Shown: positions 35,506 to 46,690, counted from the first letter of the stretch. The stretch is DNA of 64,000 nucleotides from Desertivirga brevis (GCF_017355835.1 NZ_JAFEWF010000006.1:248001-312000); one strand, 5' to 3'. Translations and numbers: made by a program. Notes: generated by a model not told the origin, from the sequence alone.

Positions 35506-37242
35506 TTATTTCAACCTTATTTCACTCACGCTGCAACCTTGCGGTACCATTGGGAATACGTTATTCTCTTTGGTTACCATTACCTCAAGCAAGAAAGATC
35601 CTTTTACATTCAACATTCTTTCCAAGGCTGGCCTTAAGTCCTCTCTTTTGCTTACGCTGGTACCAGGGATACGGTATCCTTCGGCAACTTTAACGTAGTC
35701 AGGACTAGTGATATTTACGAACGAATAGCGTCTATCATGAAATAATTGCTGCCACTGACGTACCATTCCAAGGAATTGGTTGTTCAGGATTAGGATTTTA
35801 ACGTCCACATCAAATTGCATAATTGTACCTAATTCCTGGATCGTCATCTGAACCCCACCATCACCGATAACAGCGATAACCGGGCGATCGGGAGCTCCAA
35901 ACTTAGCACCGATAGCAGCAGGCAGACTGAATCCCATAGTTCCTAAACCTCCGCTGGTTACGTTGCTGCGTGTTTTGTTCAATTTTGCATAACGGCATGC
36001 CACCATTTGGTGCTGACCAACATCGGTTACAATAACAGCTTCACCGCCAGTAATCTCGTTGATCTGCTGAATAACCTCACCCATGGTCAGCTCTTCGCTA
36101 GTTGGGAAAAGCTCGTCTTTTATTACCTGTTCAACCTCCTGACGGGTAAATTCATTAAACTTCGCCAGCCATTCTGTATGTTGTTTAGATTGAACCAGCT
36201 CTGTCAATAGGGGAAGGGTTTCTTTACAGTCACCCCATACAGGAACAGTAGTCTGAACGTTTTTATCAATTTCTGCAGGATCTATATCTAGATGAATAAC
36301 TTTTGCCTGTTTAGCATACTTATCAAGGCGACCGGTTACACGATCATCGAAGCGCATCCCGATAGCGATCAATACATCGCACTCGTTTGTTAATACATTT
36401 GGCCCGTAGTTTCCGTGCATTCCCAACATCCCAACGTTAAGAGGGTGATCAGAAGGAATTGCACCAGCGCCAAGAATTGTCCAGGCAGAAGGAATACCTG
36501 ATTTTTCAATAAAAGCTGCAAATTCTTTTTCTGCGCTTCCTAAAATCACACCTTGCCCCCAAAGAACAAATGGTTTTTTGGCTTCATTAATAAGCTTTGC
36601 TGCTTCCTCAATGTATTCTTTACGAACGATCGGCTTGGGACGATAGCTACGGATATGATTACAGAAGTTGTATCCTTTGTACTCGAACTTTTGTAGCTGA
36701 GCATTCTTAGTAATATCAATTAAAACCGGGCCAGGTCTTCCTGTTTTCGCGATATAAAAGGCTTTAGCTAAAACCTCAGGAATTTCATTAGCATCAGTAA
36801 CCTGATAATTCCATTTAGTAACCGGAGTAGTAATGTTTATCACGTCGGTTTCCTGGAAAGCATCAGTACCTAGAAGATGCGCAAACACTTGTCCTGTGAT
36901 ACAAACTAGCGGTGTACTATCAATTTGAGCATCCGCTAAACCTGTTATAAGATTTGTTGCACCCGGGCCACTGGTAGCGAAGACAACACCGACACGACCG
37001 GAAGTACGTGCAAATCCCTGCGCTGCATGAATACCACCTTGCTCATGGCGAACCAGGATATGGTTAAGCTTTTCAGTATAATCATATAAGGCATCGTAAA
37101 TAGGCATGATCGCGCCACCTGGATAACCAAAAACGGTCTCCGTACCTTCTGCTATCAGTGCTTCTAATACAGCCTGCGAACCTGTTAGTTCGATGCTTGT
37201 CTTCTGATCTGCAGTTGTTGCTTCCTGTTGTGCTGTCTCCAT
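35506..37242 (-). CDS. ilvB: Acetolactate synthase large (catalytic) subunit
   Basis: The 578-residue thiamine-diphosphate enzyme makes acetolactate or acetohydroxybutyrate. Evidence: FGYPGGAIMPIYDAL with the Glu in LVRHEQGGIHAAQGFA, ATSGPGATN, the FAD region, and the ThDP motif from VIGDGGVQM to LNNQ. The length is typical. It follows ilvD after 186 bases of repeat-rich spacer (ATTTGAGATT-like units at 37251-37320) and is under the same leader control if the transcript continues. Confidence 0.95.
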   Translation of the reverse strand: METAQQEATTADQKTSIELTGSQAVLEALIAEGTETVFGYPGGAIMPIYDALYDYTEKLNHILVRHEQGGIHAAQGFARTSGRVGVVFATSGPGATNLITGLADAQIDSTPLVCITGQVFAHLLGTDAFQETDVINITTPVTKWNYQVTDANEIPEVLAKAFYIAKTGRPGPVLIDITKNAQLQKFEYKGYNFCNHIRSYRPKPIVRKEYIEEAAKLINEAKKPFVLWGQGVILGSAEKEFAAFIEKSGIPSAWTILGAGAIPSDHPLNVGMLGMHGNYGPNVLTNECDVLIAIGMRFDDRVTGRLDKYAKQAKVIHLDIDPAEIDKNVQTTVPVWGDCKETLPLLTELVQSKQHTEWLAKFNEFTRQEVEQVIKDELFPTSEELTMGEVIQQINEITGGEAVIVTDVGQHQMVACRYAKLNKTRSNVTSGGLGTMGFSLPAAIGAKFGAPDRPVIAVIGDGGVQMTIQELGTIMQFDVDVKILILNNQFLGMVRQWQQLFHDRRYSFVNITSPDYVKVAEGYRIPGTSVSKREDLRPALERMLNVKGSFLLEVMVTKENNVFPMVPQGCSVSEIRLK

Positions 37243-37428
37243 TGTTATTAGATTTGAGATTTGAGATATTAGATTAGAGATCTTGCTCGTTACTTCTTGT
37301 ATCTTAAATCAATTGTCTTTTCGTTTTTTAATTTTTATTCCAACTTCTAATGATCGTCATGTTAAGGGCGTTAGTAAAGAGTTCCCCTTTTAGCAAGCCT
37401 ATCCTGATTTTCGCCCGAAGCTAAGGGG

Positions 37429-39141
37429 CTACAAGTCCGTTACGCAACCTTCGGCTGCAGAACTTACCTGTTTGGCATATTTATAAAGCAAACCTTTTTT
37501 AACTTTCAGCTCTGGCTGTGACCATTTAGCTCTTCTTTCTGCAATCACTTCTTCTGAGACTTTTAAAGTCATCAAACGATTAACCGCATCTATCTCAATA
37601 ATGTCATTATCTTGTACTAGTCCTATTAATCCACCGTCGTAAGCTTCCGGTACGATATGTCCTACTACGAAACCATGTGTTCCTCCACTGAAACGCCCAT
37701 CAGTGATAAGAGCAACTGATTTTCCAAGGCCAGCACCAATTAGTGCAGAAGTAGGCTTTAGCATTTCAGGCATTCCCGGACCACCTTTCGGACCTACGTT
37801 ACGGATAACTACAACATCCCCTTTTTGTACACGGCCTGATGATATACCTTCGATCAGTTCTTTTTCACCATCAAAAACACGTGCAGGTCCCTCAAAACGC
37901 TCACCCTCTTTACCTGTGATCTTCGCCACACTACCACCTTCTGCAAGGTTTCCGTAGATGATCTGCAAGTGACCAGTTGCTTTGATCGGACTTTCTTTCG
38001 GAAATACGATCTTTTGAGTTTCGAATTCAAGAGAAGGAACCTCAGCAAGGTTTTCAGCAAGAGTCTTTCCTGTACAGGTTAAGCACTCTCCGTGTAACCA
38101 TCCTTGCTCAAGGCAATATTTCATTACCGCAGGAACTCCACCGATCTTGTGCAGGTCTTCCATCATATACCTACCACTTGGCTTCATATCTACTAATAGA
38201 GGAATACGATTAGAAATAGCCTGGAAGTCATCTTGTGTAAGGTCTACATCTACACTTTTTGCAATAGCAAGGAGATGTAGTACAGCATTAGTTGAACCGC
38301 CAAGAACCATGATCGTAACGATAGCATTTTCAAATGCCTCTTTAGTCATGATGTCTTTTGGCTTGATGTCACGCTCCATAAGAAGACGTATAGCCTTACC
38401 AGCAGCTAAACATTCCTGTTTTTTGTTCTCACTTAATGCTGGGTTAGATGAAGAATAAGGTAAACTCATTCCTAAAGCTTCAATGGCTGCCGCCATTGTG
38501 TTTGCGGTGTAAATACCACCGCAAGCACCGGCGCTCGGGCAAGAGTTTTTTATAATTTCTTTAAAGTCAATTTCGTCAAGCTGACCAGCGATCTTCTTTC
38601 CTAAGGCTTCGAATGCTGAAACGATGTTCAGGTCTTCGCCTTTATAATGTCCGGGAGCAATGGTCCCTCCATACACCATAATAGATGGACGATTTAAACG
38701 GCCCATAGCTATTAAAGATCCAGGCATATTTTTGTCGCAACCAGGAAGAGCAATTAATGAATCATAGTATTGTGCACCACAAACCGCTTCAATTGAATCG
38801 GCAATAACGTCACGACTTACTAAAGAATAACGCATCCCATCTGTGCCGTTACTCATACCGTCACTTACACCAATAGTATTAAAGATCAAACCGACAAGAT
38901 CTTCAGCCCATACACCTTCTTTTACGATCTTAGCAAGATCATTTAAGTGCATATTACAGGTATTACCATCGTAACCCATACTGGCAATTCCCACTTGTGC
39001 TTTTTTCATGTCTTCGTCAGTTAAACCGATCCCGTAAAGCATCGCCTGCGCAGCCGGCTGAGTCGGATCTTGAGTAAGAGTTTTGCTGTAGCGATTAATC
39101 TCATTTACTACTGTTGTGCTTTCTGTGTTATCAGACGCCAT
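37429..39141 (-). CDS. ilvD: Dihydroxy-acid dehydratase
   Basis: The 570-residue iron-sulfur enzyme makes 2-oxoisovalerate and 2-oxo-3-methylvalerate. Cluster cysteines are visible in [15 protein letters not shown] and [17 protein letters not shown], and [17 protein letters not shown] is in the C-terminal domain. It is the first structural gene of the branched-chain cluster. Its ATG lies 56 bases after the T run of an attenuator terminator and about 100 bases after a BCAA-rich leader peptide, so it is the regulated entry point. Confidence 0.95.
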   Translation of the reverse strand: MASDNTESTTVVNEINRYSKTLTQDPTQPAAQAMLYGIGLTDEDMKKAQVGIASMGYDGNTCNMHLNDLAKIVKEGVWAEDLVGLIFNTIGVSDGMSNGTDGMRYSLVSRDVIADSIEAVCGAQYYDSLIALPGCDKNMPGSLIAMGRLNRPSIMVYGGTIAPGHYKGEDLNIVSAFEALGKKIAGQLDEIDFKEIIKNSCPSAGACGGIYTANTMAAAIEALGMSLPYSSSNPALSENKKQECLAAGKAIRLLMERDIKPKDIMTKEAFENAIVTIMVLGGSTNAVLHLLAIAKSVDVDLTQDDFQAISNRIPLLVDMKPSGRYMMEDLHKIGGVPAVMKYCLEQGWLHGECLTCTGKTLAENLAEVPSLEFETQKIVFPKESPIKATGHLQIIYGNLAEGGSVAKITGKEGERFEGPARVFDGEKELIEGISSGRVQKGDVVVIRNVGPKGGPGMPEMLKPTSALIGAGLGKSVALITDGRFSGGTHGFVVGHIVPEAYDGGLIGLVQDNDIIEIDAVNRLMTLKVSEEVIAERRAKWSQPELKVKKGLLYKYAKQVSSAAEGCVTDL

Positions 39142-39197
39142 GTGGTTTTTTTATTTTTAATGTTGTGGTTTTATCGTCTCAAACAAACCCCGTTTAC

Positions 39198-39260
39198 AAA
39201 AAAAGCGCCTCCGTTTTTGTCGAAGGCGCCTTTGTATTTTTGTTTTACATCACCTTCGAC
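39198..39260 (-). promoter_or_regulatory. Attenuator hairpins of the ilv operon
   Basis: On the minus strand a terminator forms from GCGCCTTCG (39221-39229) and CGGAGGCGC (39205-39213), loop of 7, followed by seven Us (39204-39198). The arm overlaps CGCCTTCGAC, which can instead pair over 10 bases (one G-U) with GTCGAAGGTG at 39251-39260, inside leader codons 31-34. The two pairings exclude each other. A ribosome reaching the leader stop (39245) would cover 39251-39260 and let the terminator form; one stalled at the BCAA codons would leave it free to block termination. The layout is seen in the sequence; the mechanism follows classical ilv/trp attenuation. Confidence 0.85.
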
Positions 39261-39352
39261 TGGACCTCATCCAAGAGCACAATGACAACGTTCACCAAAA
39301 GGAGAACATTGATAATGTTAATGCTAATTATGTGGTTAAATCCTCGGGCCAT
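39245..39352 (-). CDS. ilv operon leader peptide
   Basis: A 35-codon frame starts at ATG 39352. Residues 8-27 are 16 Ile, Val or Leu with only one Ser and three Asn between them (IISINIINVLLLVNVV is the core), the composition of ilv leader peptides in enterobacteria. It ends ten codons later (VQSKVM, TAA), with codons 31-34 forming the antiterminator arm. A promoter-like site precedes it by 34 bases. It is below the usual length cut-off and is overlapped on the other strand by meaningless frames. Confidence 0.85.
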   Translation of the reverse strand: MARGFNHIISINIINVLLLVNVVIVLLDEVQSKVM

Positions 39353-39385
39353 ATTTGTCAAATCCAGGCTTGTTGTTTTGTTTTC

Positions 39386-39416
39386 TCAAGGTAGGAACAA
39401 GAATTTTATTAGTCAA
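39386..39416 (-). promoter_or_regulatory. Promoter of the ilv leader
   Basis: On the minus strand TTG (39416-39414), a 20-base spacer and TACCTTGA (39393-39386) lie just upstream of the leader ATG. The pheA leader has the same box spacing. Confidence 0.45.
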
Positions 39417-39725
39417 TAGGGTAGAGTAATAAAATGCAATTAGAATAAAATTTTATCAATTTAGATTAAGTAGAATATAATTCTGTACATCTTGGATTTG
39501 ATCTTTATTTTATTCTTGATGCATATACCAAAAGCGACTTTGGTATACGGTATGTTTTTGTGTAGATCCAGAGAGGAAAACGAAAATTCTTCGTAAAAAG
39601 CACTTATATAAGGAAAAACCTGTATAAATCTGCTCATTAATGGTAAGGGTTTTCATTTTTTGACTGCGTCCTTTTTGGGGTTCGATTGAAGTGGAACGAG
39701 CAGGAACTCAATAAAAAATACCAAT

Positions 39726-39756
39726 AAAAAAACCGGATAATTTCTTACCCGGTTTT
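39726..39756 (-). terminator. Rho-independent terminator after atpC
   Basis: On the minus strand an AAAACCGG/CCGGTTTT stem with a 12-nt loop is followed by a T run, 23 bases after the atpC stop. Confidence 0.85.
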
Positions 39757-39778
39757 CTACGAATGTCGTTTCGACTTT

Positions 39779-40024
39779 TTATTGTCTTACACCTTCTGCA
39801 AGCAACATTATTTTGTTGTCAAGTACTTCAACCACTCCGCCATGAATGAACATGCTTTCTGATTGTTTGCCTGTGCGGATCGTTACATTACCATCTTCTA
39901 AAATAGAGATGATAGGTGCGTGATTGTTCAATACTTCAAAAGATCCGTTTACTCCTGGTACTGTTACAGAAGTTACATCGCCTTCGAAGATCGTTTTATC
40001 TGGTGTTAATATTTCTAATCTCAT
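39779..40024 (-). CDS. atpC: ATP synthase F1 epsilon subunit
   Basis: The 81-residue protein has only the N-terminal beta-sandwich of epsilon (MRLEILTPDKTIFEGDVTSV, then VPGVNGSFEVLNNHAPIIS). The C-terminal two-helix inhibitory domain of E. coli epsilon (about 139 residues in total) is missing, as usual in Bacteroidota. It follows atpD by 25 bases. The other F1Fo genes are not in the window, which agrees with the split atp arrangement of this phylum. Confidence 0.95.
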   Translation of the reverse strand: MRLEILTPDKTIFEGDVTSVTVPGVNGSFEVLNNHAPIISILEDGNVTIRTGKQSESMFIHGGVVEVLDNKIMLLAEGVRQ

Positions 40025-40049
40025 TGGTGCTTAGATTTGAAATGTGATA

Positions 40050-41582
<1,533 letters not shown>

Positions 41583-41744
41583 TCAGTTAAATAATCACTT
41601 TACGTGACACTCATTTTGGTGCCGCAAAAATACGTTTTAAAAAAGAAAATCAAATGACTGTTTAAAAGATTTTTGAGATGTCAAGAACTTTTTTTAAAAC
41701 CCTTCCAATTTGATGCTGTTACCATTATATAAATAGGAGAAATT

Positions 41745-42053
41745 ATGAACGCGATCAGGATAAAGGATGATTTAAATCACTATACAAGATATGTGGGAGC
41801 CGTTATTTTTCTAATGTTTATCAACCTGACAACATTTGCTCAAAGGGTGAATGCTGAGGACGATGAGAACAGGAGCAATAACAACAAAGCGACAACGGAG
41901 TTTAATTACGATACAAGGGAAACCCCCTGGTATCTGCAACCATGGGTATGGGCACTTGTCGCCGCGGTTGTCATTCTATTTATTGCCTGGGCTACCAAAG
42001 GTAGTATGAAGAGGAATATTGAAAATGATTCAGAAACGGGAACCGCCCACTAG
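41745..42053 (+). CDS. Small membrane protein with WYLQPWVW motif
   Basis: This 102-residue protein has an N-terminal signal-like helix (GAVIFLMFINLTTFAQ), a polar Asn/Asp/Glu-rich segment, then TPWYLQPWVWALVAAVVILFI as the second helix and a short basic/polar tail. The gene at 59613 has the same layout and the motif WYAQPWVWIVG. The ATG follows AGGAG at a good distance, an unusually clear ribosome-binding site for this genome. It is probably an inner-membrane protein with its middle outside or cleaved at TFAQ. Function unknown. Confidence 0.65.
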   Translation: MNAIRIKDDLNHYTRYVGAVIFLMFINLTTFAQRVNAEDDENRSNNNKATTEFNYDTRETPWYLQPWVWALVAAVVILFIAWATKGSMKRNIENDSETGTAH

Positions 42054-42075
42054 AGATAATATTTTTTGAGGTCAT

Positions 42076-42106
42076 AAAGGAGTTTCAGCGATGAGGCTCC
42101 TTTTTT
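42076..42106 (+). terminator. Rho-independent terminator after the small membrane gene
   Basis: A 12-bp stem with two G-T pairs is capped by a GCGA tetraloop (88-91 of this block, 42088-42091) and followed by TTTTTT. It lies 22 bases after the stop codon. Confidence 0.9.
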
Positions 42107-42114
42107 ATTTAAAA

Positions 42115-42200
42115 ATGATAGAATGATAGAATGATAGAATGATAGACGGGCAGAATGATAGAAGGACTGAATGTTAGAAGGATAGAATGTTAGAATGAGT
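42115..42200. repeat. Tandem ATGATAGA repeat
   Basis: Four perfect 8-bp ATGATAGA units (42115-42146) decay into GATAGAAGGACTGAATGTTAGA-like copies to about 42200. Confidence 0.85.
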
Positions 42201-42210
42201 GAACAATGAT

Positions 42211-42249
42211 GTAATAAAGGGAGCCTAATGCTTAGACTCCCTTTATTAC
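42211..42249 (-). terminator. Terminator-like hairpin after aroC
   Basis: A 13-bp stem (GTAATAAAGGGAG with CTCCCTTTATTAC) plus an inner CTAA/TTAG pair overlaps the aroC stop codon. It is symmetrical and could work for both strands; the T-rich end of the stem stands in for a U tract. Confidence 0.7.
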
Positions 42250-43340
42250 TATAAATATGCGTTTTGTCTTAAGTAATGATCAGCAATAGTCAGTGCTGCC
42301 ATTGCTTCGACAATTGCTACTGCGCGAGGTACTACACAAGGGTCATGACGCCCCTTACCTTTAATCTCGGCTGCGTCTCCTTCCTTATTAACCGTATTTT
42401 GGTTGTGCATGATAGTTGCTACAGGCTTAAAGGCTACCCGGAATGTAATGTCCATGCCGTTCGCGATTCCACCCTGGATACCACCTGAGAAATTTGTAAG
42501 TGTGCTCACAGGTTTTCCATTTGAAGAAGGTTGAAAGATATCATTATGTTCAGAGCCTCTCATCTCAGACCCTTCAAAGCCGGAACCGTACTCGAAACCG
42601 TGAACAGCATTGATACTTAGCATGGCTTTCCCAAGATCTGCATGAAGCTTGTCAAACACCGGCTCTCCTAAACCGACAGGACAGTTACGGATAATGCATG
42701 AAACCTTTCCACCAACTGTATCGCCAGCTTTACGAACAGAATCAATAAACTCTATCATTTCATGAGCTGTTGCGGGGTCTGCACACCGAGCAATATTGCT
42801 TTCACGGATATCAAGTAGCTCATTTAAATCAGAAGGATCAATATTTGGGGCAGTTATAGTCCCAACTGAAGATACATGAGCGAAAACTTCTACTCCTTTT
42901 TGTTTTAGGAACAGCTTCGCTATCGCACCAGCCGCTACACGTGCTGCAGTTTCCCTGGCTGACGAACGACCGCCACCCCGGTGATCTCTTATTCCATATT
43001 TCGACTGATAGGTATAGTCGGCGTGGGAGGGGCGGAAAATATCTTTGTTATGATCATAGTCCTTGGACTTTTGATCTTCATTAGGAATAACCAATGCAAT
43101 AGGGGTGCCCGTGCTTTTTCCTTCAAAGATTCCGGAAAGGATCTGTGCAGTGTCACTTTCTTTTCTTTGAGTAGTTATCTTGGATTGACCAGGCTTGCGT
43201 TTATCCAGTTCACTTTGAATAAATTCAAGGTCAAGTTCAACATTAGGAGGGCAACCATCAATGATTACTCCTATTGCTGCCCCGTGCGATTCCCCGAATG
43301 TTGTGATGCGGAACAATTGTCCGAATGAGTTACCTGCCAT
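42249..43340 (-). CDS. aroC: Chorismate synthase
   Basis: From ATG at 43340 (a TTG frame goes to 43409) the 363-residue enzyme removes phosphate from EPSP to give chorismate, using reduced FMN. Signature segments are [39 protein letters not shown] and, near the end, [20 protein letters not shown]. It is the last gene of the pheA-aroF-aroA-aroC unit, 78 bases after aroA. The early start proposed by the longer frame adds 23 residues that precede the conserved [16 protein letters not shown] opening. Confidence 0.95.
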   Translation of the reverse strand: MAGNSFGQLFRITTFGESHGAAIGVIIDGCPPNVELDLEFIQSELDKRKPGQSKITTQRKESDTAQILSGIFEGKSTGTPIALVIPNEDQKSKDYDHNKDIFRPSHADYTYQSKYGIRDHRGGGRSSARETAARVAAGAIAKLFLKQKGVEVFAHVSSVGTITAPNIDPSDLNELLDIRESNIARCADPATAHEMIEFIDSVRKAGDTVGGKVSCIIRNCPVGLGEPVFDKLHADLGKAMLSINAVHGFEYGSGFEGSEMRGSEHNDIFQPSSNGKPVSTLTNFSGGIQGGIANGMDITFRVAFKPVATIMHNQNTVNKEGDAAEIKGKGRHDPCVVPRAVAIVEAMAALTIADHYLRQNAYL

Positions 43341-43418
43341 TTGTGAAATGTGAGTTGTGAGTGTCACAAAATTCAAAACGCGAAACAGGTGTCCCGTTTC
43401 ACGTCTCAAATTTCTTGA

Positions 43419-44669
43419 CTAGTATTTAAATCCAGCTTTTTTAAGATCCTCCCAGAATGATGGGTAAGATTTGCCCACCACTGCCGGCTCCTCAATTTCA
43501 AGCTGTTTTATTTTTAAAGCCAAAGGTGCAAAAGCCATTGCCATCCTATGGTCTTCATAAGTTTTGACTGTAATCTTATCAGGGAAATGAAGGCCTGCAC
43601 AATCTAAATGATAATGTTCGTTCTCTTCATTTAACTTTACCCCAATCTTAGCAAGCTCATTTTGAAGAGCAGCAATGCGATCAGTTTCCTTGATCTTTAA
43701 TGTTTCAAGTCCGGTAAAAGTAGCATTATGCCCTAGTACCGCACTAACCACAATCACCGTCTGAGCAAGATCAGGGCAATCTTTCAAATCAAAAAAGTTT
43801 CCCTTAATCTCGCTGGTGGTTTTGCTTAACTCCAATCCTTCAGGAGTAAATCGTGTAGTGATACCGAAGCTTTCCATGATCTGACAGATCCGGCTATCTC
43901 CCTGTAAACTGTTCTCCTTCAAATATGGAAGTGAAATAGAGCTTTCTTCAGATAAAGCTACGATGGAGTACCAGTAGGAAGCTGCACTCCAGTCTGGTTC
44001 AATTGTAATTGCTGAAGATTTAAACTCTTGAGCAGGGATAGAAATAATCGAACCGTCCCACTGATGAGAAATTCCTGCTTCAGCCAGCATGGCCAGTGTC
44101 ATTTCTACATAGGGCCGGGAGGTTAATTCACCGTCAATAGTCAGTTCGAGGCCCTGAGAAAGGGAAGGTGCTACCAATAATAATGCGGTAATAAATTGAG
44201 AACTGATGTTCCCTTTTATGCTGATCTTATGTGTCTTTTGTTCGAACGAAGGTTGGAACTTTAAAGGTGGGTAACCTTCTTTTTCAACATACTCTATTTC
44301 TGCTCCAAGACTGCGAAGTGCATCTACCAGGATGCCTATCGGACGTTGTTTCATCCTTTCGGTTCCAGTGATCACAACTTCCTGACCCGTGGTTGCAAAA
44401 TAAGCGGTAAGAAAACGCATTGCTGTACCAGCAGGACCGATATCTACTGTAGGAATTCCTGAAGCAACGGCGTTGGTCCTTCTGGCCTCCAGAATAGAAT
44501 TCAGGGTTACTGTATCATCAGCAGAGGAAAGGTTTTTTACTTCCACCTTTCCTTTGCTTAATGCGTTTAATATCAAGGCCCTGTTGCTCTCACTTTTTGA
44601 ACCCGTAAGATACGTGGTGCAAAAAGTGTTCTTTTCGGGCTTTGAAAGTATTAACACAGGATGACTCAT
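43419..44669 (-). CDS. aroA: 3-phosphoshikimate 1-carboxyvinyltransferase (EPSP synthase)
   Basis: The 416-residue enzyme joins PEP to shikimate 3-phosphate. Motifs are TGSKSESNRALILNALS, GPAGTAMRFLTAY and LKIKETDRIAALQNELAK. It starts one base after the aroF stop, so the two are tightly coupled. The GTAMR segment differs from the glyphosate-sensitive class I pattern (LGNAGTAMR) only upstream, here VDIGPAGTAMRFLTA, as in other Bacteroidota. Confidence 0.95.
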   Translation of the reverse strand: MSHPVLILSKPEKNTFCTTYLTGSKSESNRALILNALSKGKVEVKNLSSADDTVTLNSILEARRTNAVASGIPTVDIGPAGTAMRFLTAYFATTGQEVVITGTERMKQRPIGILVDALRSLGAEIEYVEKEGYPPLKFQPSFEQKTHKISIKGNISSQFITALLLVAPSLSQGLELTIDGELTSRPYVEMTLAMLAEAGISHQWDGSIISIPAQEFKSSAITIEPDWSAASYWYSIVALSEESSISLPYLKENSLQGDSRICQIMESFGITTRFTPEGLELSKTTSEIKGNFFDLKDCPDLAQTVIVVSAVLGHNATFTGLETLKIKETDRIAALQNELAKIGVKLNEENEHYHLDCAGLHFPDKITVKTYEDHRMAMAFAPLALKIKQLEIEEPAVVGKSYPSFWEDLKKAGFKY

Positions 44670-44670
44670 G

Positions 44671-45774
44671 TTATTCTACTACAGTTTTATCGTTCATGAT
44701 CGCAGTTTGTTTCTTAATAGACTCGCCGTGGATCAATTCTAATAATTTTGTAGTAAACTCTTCGTCCAGATTAAGTGCTTTTGCGAAACTGGCACGTTTT
44801 TCTAACACTTCGTCCCAACGGTTAAGCTGTAGGATAGTGATATCGTTATCTCTTTTGTACTCACCGATCTTCTCAACAATTTTCATTCTTTCAGCAAGTT
44901 TCTGAATGATTTGGTCATCAAGTTTGTCGATTTGCTTACGAAGCTCAGCTAATTTATCAGATACAGCAGGGTTTTTAGCTTCAGGTGTACGAACTGTTAA
45001 ATGATCGATAAGATCAGATAAAGCAGCCGGAGTTACTTGTTGTTTAGCGTCAGTCCATGCAACAGATGGATCGATGTGAGATTCGATCATCAAACCGTTC
45101 ATCTCTAAGTCTAACGCTTTTTGAGAGATGTAAGGGATTAACTCACGGTTACCACAAATGTGACTTGGATCGCAGATAACTGGTAAGTGAGGAATTAATG
45201 ATTTTAATTGTATAGTAATTTCCCACATTGGCTCGTTACGGAAAGATGATTTCTCGAAAGATGAGAATCCGCGGGAAATAGCAGCTAATTTAGTGATACC
45301 AGCTCCATTGAAACGCTCTAATGCACCAACCCAAAGCTGAAGATCAGGGTTAACAGGATTTTTAACCATTACAGGAATGTCAACACCTTTTAAAGCATCA
45401 GCAATTTCCTGAACAGTGAAAGGGTTTACCGTTGAACGTGCTCCAACCCAAAGGATATCAACACCTGCAGCTAATGCTTCTTCTACGTGTTTTGCATTCG
45501 CCACTTCAACTGTTACAGGTAATCCTGTTTCTGCTTTAGCTTTCTTTAACCACTCTAAACCGATGCTTCCAATACCTTCAAATTCTCCCGGACGGGTACG
45601 AGGCTTCCAGATACCAGCACGTAAAACAGAGATCTTCCCTGTATCGGCTAATAAACGTGCAGTTGATAATAGTTGCTCTTCGGTTTCAGCACTACAAGGG
45701 CCTGCAATTACAAGCGGCTGGTGCTTTGGTGTTAACCATGCGCTTAATGGTTCTATGTTCAAATTCAGTTTCAT
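44671..45774 (-). CDS. DAHP synthase fused to chorismate mutase
   Basis: The 367-residue fusion combines a type I (KDO8P-like) DAHP synthase (residues 1-265; GPCSAETEEQLL, LRAGIWKPRTRPGEFEG, DPSHICGNRELIP) with a C-terminal AroQ chorismate mutase (about 275-360; LRKQIDKLDDQIIQKLAERM, then IGEYKRDNDI). It thus acts at the start of the shikimate pathway and at the branch to Phe/Tyr. The mutase part also often confers feedback control on the synthase. It follows pheA after 78 bases. Confidence 0.95.
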   Translation of the reverse strand: MKLNLNIEPLSAWLTPKHQPLVIAGPCSAETEEQLLSTARLLADTGKISVLRAGIWKPRTRPGEFEGIGSIGLEWLKKAKAETGLPVTVEVANAKHVEEALAAGVDILWVGARSTVNPFTVQEIADALKGVDIPVMVKNPVNPDLQLWVGALERFNGAGITKLAAISRGFSSFEKSSFRNEPMWEITIQLKSLIPHLPVICDPSHICGNRELIPYISQKALDLEMNGLMIESHIDPSVAWTDAKQQVTPAALSDLIDHLTVRTPEAKNPAVSDKLAELRKQIDKLDDQIIQKLAERMKIVEKIGEYKRDNDITILQLNRWDEVLEKRASFAKALNLDEEFTTKLLELIHGESIKKQTAIMNDKTVVE

Positions 45775-45852
45775 ACTATCTAATAATTTAAAAATTTAAA
45801 AATCTCTGTTGTCTGGTTTTAGTTGTGAGCTGTCAGCTCATAGCTCAAATCT

Positions 45853-46683
45853 TTACACCTCGTCGTTCTTAAGATACTCTCCTAGAATCGTGAAATTAAT
45901 CGTATATCTAAGTACTTTGCGCAAGGCCTCCTCATACTTCTTATGATCCTGCCACTCAATATCCACATAGAAGTTGTATTGATTCCTTTTTCCCAAAACC
46001 GGCATCGATTGTATTTTACTGAGGTTAATTTCGTTTTCAGCAAACGCATCCAATACCCTTACTAGCGAACCTACTTCATCTGATACCTGAAAGGAAAAGG
46101 ATGCCTTATTCGCTTTTTCTATTTGAATATCTTTATTATCGGTAAGGATAAGAAAGCGGGTGTAATTTTTTTTATTTGTTTCAATACGGCGTTCCATTAC
46201 CTGAAGCCCGTACATCTCTGAAGCTAACTTATTGGCAATTGCTGCTGTGTCTGTTAACTGTTCATCACGTATCCGTTTTGCACAGGCAGCAGTGTCAGTG
46301 CTTTCAACGATATTCAGATGAGCGTGCTCATTGAAGAAGTCATCGCATTGACGAATGGCGATAGGGTGGGATTCGACACGTTTGATCTGATCAAACGTAA
46401 CACCTGGAAGTGCTAACAGATGAAGCTGAATATGAAGATAAACTTCACCAACGATAGTGAACTGGTAGTCGCGAAGAAGTGTGTAGTTAGGAAGAAGACT
46501 ACCTGCAATTGAATTCTCGATTGCCATCACTACAAAATCCGCCTCTTTCCTTTTCAGTACCTCACATGTGTGTTTGAACGAATTGCATTCAACCGTCTCG
46601 ATGTCATTACCAAAAAATTTTAATGCGGCTTCTTCGTGAAATGATGCCTTGATCCCCTGTATGGCTACTCTTTTCTTCTCCAT
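45853..46683 (-). CDS. pheA: Prephenate dehydratase
   Basis: The 276-residue enzyme turns prephenate into phenylpyruvate. It has the periplasmic-binding-like catalytic domain (VAIQGIKASFHEEAALKFF, ENSIAGSLLPNY, TDTAACAKRI) and a C-terminal ACT domain (ASFSFQVSDEVGSLVRVLDA) that binds Phe in homologues. No chorismate mutase is fused here; that domain is on the next gene. The start codon is only 7 bases after an attenuator U tract, and an aromatic-rich leader precedes it. No tyrA or aminotransferase gene accompanies the unit. Confidence 0.95.
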   Translation of the reverse strand: MEKKRVAIQGIKASFHEEAALKFFGNDIETVECNSFKHTCEVLKRKEADFVVMAIENSIAGSLLPNYTLLRDYQFTIVGEVYLHIQLHLLALPGVTFDQIKRVESHPIAIRQCDDFFNEHAHLNIVESTDTAACAKRIRDEQLTDTAAIANKLASEMYGLQVMERRIETNKKNYTRFLILTDNKDIQIEKANKASFSFQVSDEVGSLVRVLDAFAENEINLSKIQSMPVLGKRNQYNFYVDIEWQDHKKYEEALRKVLRYTINFTILGEYLKNDEV

Positions 46684-46690
46684 TTAGCTT

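Larger units (their letters stand above)
39353..39778. other. Intergenic region upstream of the ilv leader
   Basis: This region holds the leader promoter (39386-39416) and the atpDC terminator (39726-39756). The 300 bases between them are very AT-rich with no coding frame. Confidence 0.5.
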
